From assembly GCA_001970855.1 (NCBI GenBank), contig LSSN01003756.1, positions 1-10,769 of the forward strand: a DNA stretch of 10,769 bases. The letters are read 5' to 3'. Shown one piece after another: positions 6,760 to 10,769 of this stretch. Position 1 is the stretch's first letter, and the number at the start of each line of letters is the position of its first letter. Below the pieces are notes generated by a model. It ran no database searches, had not been told where the DNA came from, and saw only the letters and a program-made list of their open reading frames with translations. The position numbers and the translations under genes were made by a program. Source of the stretch: Smittium culicis (lineage: Eukaryota > Kickxellomycota > Harpellomycetes > Harpellales > Legeriomycetaceae).

Positions 6760-9700
6760 TTTTGTTGGCATTTTTACAAAAGTTTATATTCTGACGAGAA
6801 TACAAAAATAATTTTGATTACCCACTTTAAATTTTCACAGTAAAAAAAATTCATTATCATAGATGATTAGCTTATTGCAGAATCCCTTAATCACACCTTT
6901 TTATAAAGTATAAATAATTCATTTATTTTGGATAAGCAATATCTCGCAGTAGAATAATAAGAGAGATATGAATATGAAAAAATGAGCCATTATTACTAGT
7001 AGCTTATCCATTGTCATAAATAAATTGCTCGTAGCCACATGATTTAATTAATTTCATATCAGTTTGCTTTATACATATGCTTTTTTAAATAAAAATTAGT
7101 TAAAGAATACGTATAAAATTCAATAGAAAAAATTCCAAACCCTCAAAAAGAATACCCAAATAAATGATAAATCAAGCAAAGCTGTTCTTAGCTCAAGAAA
7201 TAAAATGAGTAAAAGGTAAACTAAGGTTAAATTGAAACTGACACATTTTTCGCTTGATAAATTTAATTTATTTTCTTTGATTTCAAAAAAATTTATTGAC
7301 ATGCAACAAAGACGAATTTATATACAAAAAATGAAAATTTTTATTATATAATAAAATATTGTTGAGAATAATAAACTACCACAATTAAATAGCTAATTTT
7401 TTCTCACACTGGATAAAATAGTCACTGTAAACCAGAATTTTGAAGAGTTTTTAATCAAAATTTCCTTCTTAGTAAAAGAAAACAAATCTTAATAATTAAA
7501 AAACAATTAGATCTATAATTTAATGTGAGATTTAATTAAAATTATAGTTAAATGGCCTCAATCTAGAAATAAAAACTGGTTTTAAATTTTTTTGTTTATT
7601 TTTTGCTTTACTGGATTATACTAGTTTTATAAGCTTTACATAATGTATTTAAAAAAAAGTATATAATTTAAAAATAATAAAAGAATTTTGTGGATATTGA
7701 AGAAAAAATAAAAATTTTTTTTATATTTTTTACTTTATTTTTAAAACATTGAAAATTTCAATATAAATCCTTTTTTGTACTTGTAGTGTTTATTATACCT
7801 AACATAATTGTCTTGTTTTTACTATGAAACGTTTATATTTATACTAAATATTCACATTGATAATGATTAGTAATTAGTTATGACAACTCTTTAATAAAAG
7901 AAACAAAGAAATTAAATATGAAATAAATTTATTTTAATTAATAAGGAATAAATTGTAGTTATTCATTTTTAATCATCAACAATTTAAACATATGTATTCT
8001 TTAAAAATTGAAAGTATACCATCATATCACTTTTTTCTTTTTTTATATTGATTTTTAACGTTAAATGTATTCAAAATAAAAATTTTTGAAAAAGAAAGTC
8101 ATTTAGTTGATTTAATTAGTCCTAAATTCAAGTTAGATAACATTTATATAGTTGCAATATATTTAATCAAAAGTTATATTCCAAAATTAAAATATTGCAT
8201 GTATATCTAGTATTTATTGGAATTATGTATTAATTATTAGCCTCTAAATAGGTGGACTATGAAAAACAAAATAAATTAGAGCTACAACAGTGATATGAGA
8301 CTATACCCTCAAGTTTATATTTCGAATCAAGTATCTTGAAAATCTTCAAGGAATAAATAGTTATGGTAAAAAAGCTGACCTAATTGATAAATAAATGATA
8401 TAGACAGCATAGAATGGATACTATATGTGTCGTTGTTGAACAATATTTTCGAAAGCTAGGAGTCGGTTTTCAAGCTCTTCCTAGGTGGTATCCTATATTA
8501 GCAGATATTGTCTATAATCAAAATTAGAAACAAATTAATCGCTCGTGAGTATTTTAACCCGATGAGATATAAAAAAACAAGATAAACACATATCCCCAAA
8601 AAGAAGGTAAGGTATATCTATAAGTAAAATTAAATCTTCAATCTTGTTGAACTCGATGTATAAATAAAAGGAATTTCTATGTGAGCAGAATTTTCTTGTA
8701 GTCTGAATAGGCTTTTAATTATCGATTTCTTTATTAAAAACCAAATAAATAACGATTTGATTTGATTGATTATCACCAAATTACAAACATATATTGGTGA
8801 TTCTGAACGAAGAAACCACTCTTTTGCAACTCAAAATTATAGAAAAAAATATTTTAAGGTAAAATCATTAATGCCAGAATTGAATGATAATTTCGTTTTT
8901 TCTATTTATTCATTTCATCTTGAAAGTATTATTTGCTATATATATTTTTGGAGAATCATTAAAATGATGTTTCATACACTGTAACTCTTTACGCATAAAA
9001 ACACACTTTTCATAAAGAATCCCCCGTATGAAAATTCAAATAATGAGTTTGAAGCAATAAAATTCTACAATTAAACAGAAGTCATAAAAAAAAATTAATC
9101 TTGCATTAAAATTATAGCGTTTGATTTTCATAAGCTTTATATAATTGAATAATTTCAATAATAAAATATTATGGAACTAGGCATTTAATAAAATTATTCA
9201 CTGCAGAAAATAATTTTGCAGGCTTTTTAAAATTTAATCCTTGATAAGGGCAAAATTTCCTCGAAAAAGTTTGTATAAGAGTATTTGATGATTTTTGAAT
9301 GATCAATAGATAAATGATTTTTAATTTGCAAACTTAATCGTGCCCCAAATGTGTTTTATAGTAAATTATAATATTTAGATGATTTTAATAAATCTCTAAA
9401 TTCGGTAAAATAAAATTTACCAGGCTTTACATAGGCAAATAAACTAATGTTATTTTAAAAATATCAAATAATAATACAAATAATCTGCAAAATTTCTTAA
9501 AATAATAAAAAAATTATGCTTATTCACGATATCTCTTAAATAAAAATACCTTCTATTAAAGATTGTTGTTGAAAATCTTGTGCATATTTGTAAATAATAT
9601 TTATCGCTAATCAATTCATTTATTATACAACTAGATTTATTTTTATTTCTCAAATCTTAGTTTTTTTATCTCTCTTTAAAACAAATCTAACATTTATTTA

Positions 9701-10769
9701 TTTCTTTGTAAAAATAGAGATTACGGTTATTTATCACAAAGAGAATTTTTTATAAGAGGAAAGTCAAGAAAATAAAATAATTTATATTATAATCTTTAAA
9801 TATATTCATACGCTACTACTATTATATTTTACAATATAAAAGTGCTATCCTGTTTTAAGGCTTCCTAACAGATTTTTTCTTTTCTAATAAGAATCCTAAT
9901 AGTTTCCTTTGTACAAAGAATCTATCTAGCGAATCTCAACCATAAAATAGGAAAATTTATACTTTAATCACTATTATACTATTATCACCTTGAATAACCA
10001 AGAAAAGGTGAAATTCTCATTTCAATAATCCGCGAACTAAATATTTCAAAATCTATAATAGTAGAAGAAAATAATAGTTTGGAGGGAAGGAATGTTTTTT
10101 TAAAAAATAATAATAAATAAATTTAAAGAAATAAACACATATGTAAAATTTGATCATCAGTAAACACAAAATTAAATATGATATTTTATATCTAGTACTA
10201 AATGTGTCAATAATTAATCTCCACATGCTTAGTGTAAAACCTTCTGAGACAAATTCTTGCCAAAATAATTTTCAAATATATATGCGCTTCGTTTTAAACA
10301 TAATTTTATATGAATATAGAAATAATATTTTTGTAGCATCGTAGATATAAAAAATATAAATTTTTTGCATTTTTTCTCTAGATTGCGCTAGGCTATTAAT
10401 TTAATCCTCAAGCATTGAAACATATAAATTGTTGAATATTGGTCTATATCATGTATTTCTATTGGCTATTGAGCAAATTATATCATGATAAATTGTGATA
10501 TTTTATTAACACTAAATGTTTTTATATACGCAGTATCGTGTATAAAATACCTCTATTTTAATACGAGTCATTAAAATATTGATATTTTTCAGCGGTAAAA
10601 TTATAAAAACAGCTTTAATCCTTGTTTAAATAATAAAATTTTAAACTATTTTAATTTAATTGCTTGTAAAAGCAATTTTTTTAAAAAATGTTAAAATTTG
10701 AAAATAGAAGGCATGTATTAAAAAAGTATTTGATAATTATAAATAAAAAAATATTAGCTCTATCATAAT
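6760..10769. other. AT-rich tract with no supportable gene
   Basis: About 4 kb of strongly AT-rich DNA, dense in A/T runs and stops in all frames. The longest open stretches (60 to 72 codons, for example 8766-8984 and 10150-10344 plus, 9450-9653 and 7120-7302 minus) mostly lack a usable ATG and show no recognisable motif, so I do not call them. I saw no tRNA, rRNA, CRISPR-like array or clear terminal repeats. A patch at about 8270-8560 is less AT-rich than its surroundings but gives only broken reading frames. The tract is probably old, mutated intergenic or transposon-derived DNA. Confidence 0.6.
8456..8484. repeat. Small inverted repeat in a GC-richer patch
   Basis: CTAGGA (8456-8461) and TCCTAG (8479-8484) are exact inverse complements around a 17-base loop. 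They lie inside the 8270-8560 patch that stands out by composition. No RNA family is recognised, and a six-base stem can arise by chance. Confidence 0.4.

Noticed and set aside
8766..8984. Plus-strand open frame of 72 codons
   Set aside because: It opens with TTG and has no recognisable domain or supporting context; lengths like this are expected by chance.
7625..9148. Two similar segments sharing ATAAGCTTTA (7629-7638 and 9130-9139) as copies of a dispersed repeat
   Set aside because: Similarity fades within about 20 bases on either side, so chance identity is sufficient.
10150..10344. Plus-strand open frame of 64 codons near the right end
   Set aside because: It opens with TTG, its composition matches the surrounding non-coding DNA and no motif is visible.

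Overview
This window looks like nuclear DNA of an AT-rich eukaryote, most probably a fungus. The one intact gene is split by two short introns, and its product reads like yeast Slc1, a lysophosphatidic acid acyltransferase. It sits between a decayed Ty3/Gypsy retrotransposon and a long AT-rich tract without genes. Nothing looks bacterial. The lineage cannot be fixed from the sequence; an AT-rich, transposon-laden or early-diverging fungus is a guess.

Layout. (1) Positions 1-4409, minus strand: a heavily mutated Ty3/Gypsy element, read right to left as gag (4409-3499), retropepsin (about 3335-3050), a linker (to 2643), reverse transcriptase (2136 to about 1290), RNase H (about 1240-870) and integrase (about 870-1, running off the window). 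The order PR-RT-RH-IN identifies Ty3/Gypsy rather than Ty1/Copia. Stops and frameshifts are spread throughout, and catalytic positions of RT, RNase H and integrase are replaced, so the copy is dead. (2) Positions 2137-2642: a 506-bp block on the plus strand that interrupts the relic exactly between its PR-RT linker and the RT. It has TGTT...AACA ends, an imperfect 4-bp flanking duplication (GATC/CATC), a TATA box and about 15 copies of the hexamer CTTAGT. I interpret it as a nested solo LTR from a second retrotransposon family. (3) Positions 4410-5456: intergenic, holding the promoter of the next gene. (4) Positions 5457-6545, plus strand: the acyltransferase gene, three exons, 273 residues, all four family motifs present. 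Intron 1 is a multiple of three and has no stop, so its retention would still give a full-length protein. (5) Positions 6546-6760: 3' flank with short hexamer repeats, a pyrimidine tract and a possible AATAAA signal. (6) About 6760-10769: very AT-rich, with no gene I can support.

Functionally the window has one housekeeping lipid-synthesis gene next to layered retrotransposon debris: an old Gypsy copy later hit by another element. I found no evidence of an undescribed multi-gene system. The best leads are the nested LTR with its telomere-like hexamer array and the in-frame first intron of the acyltransferase gene.
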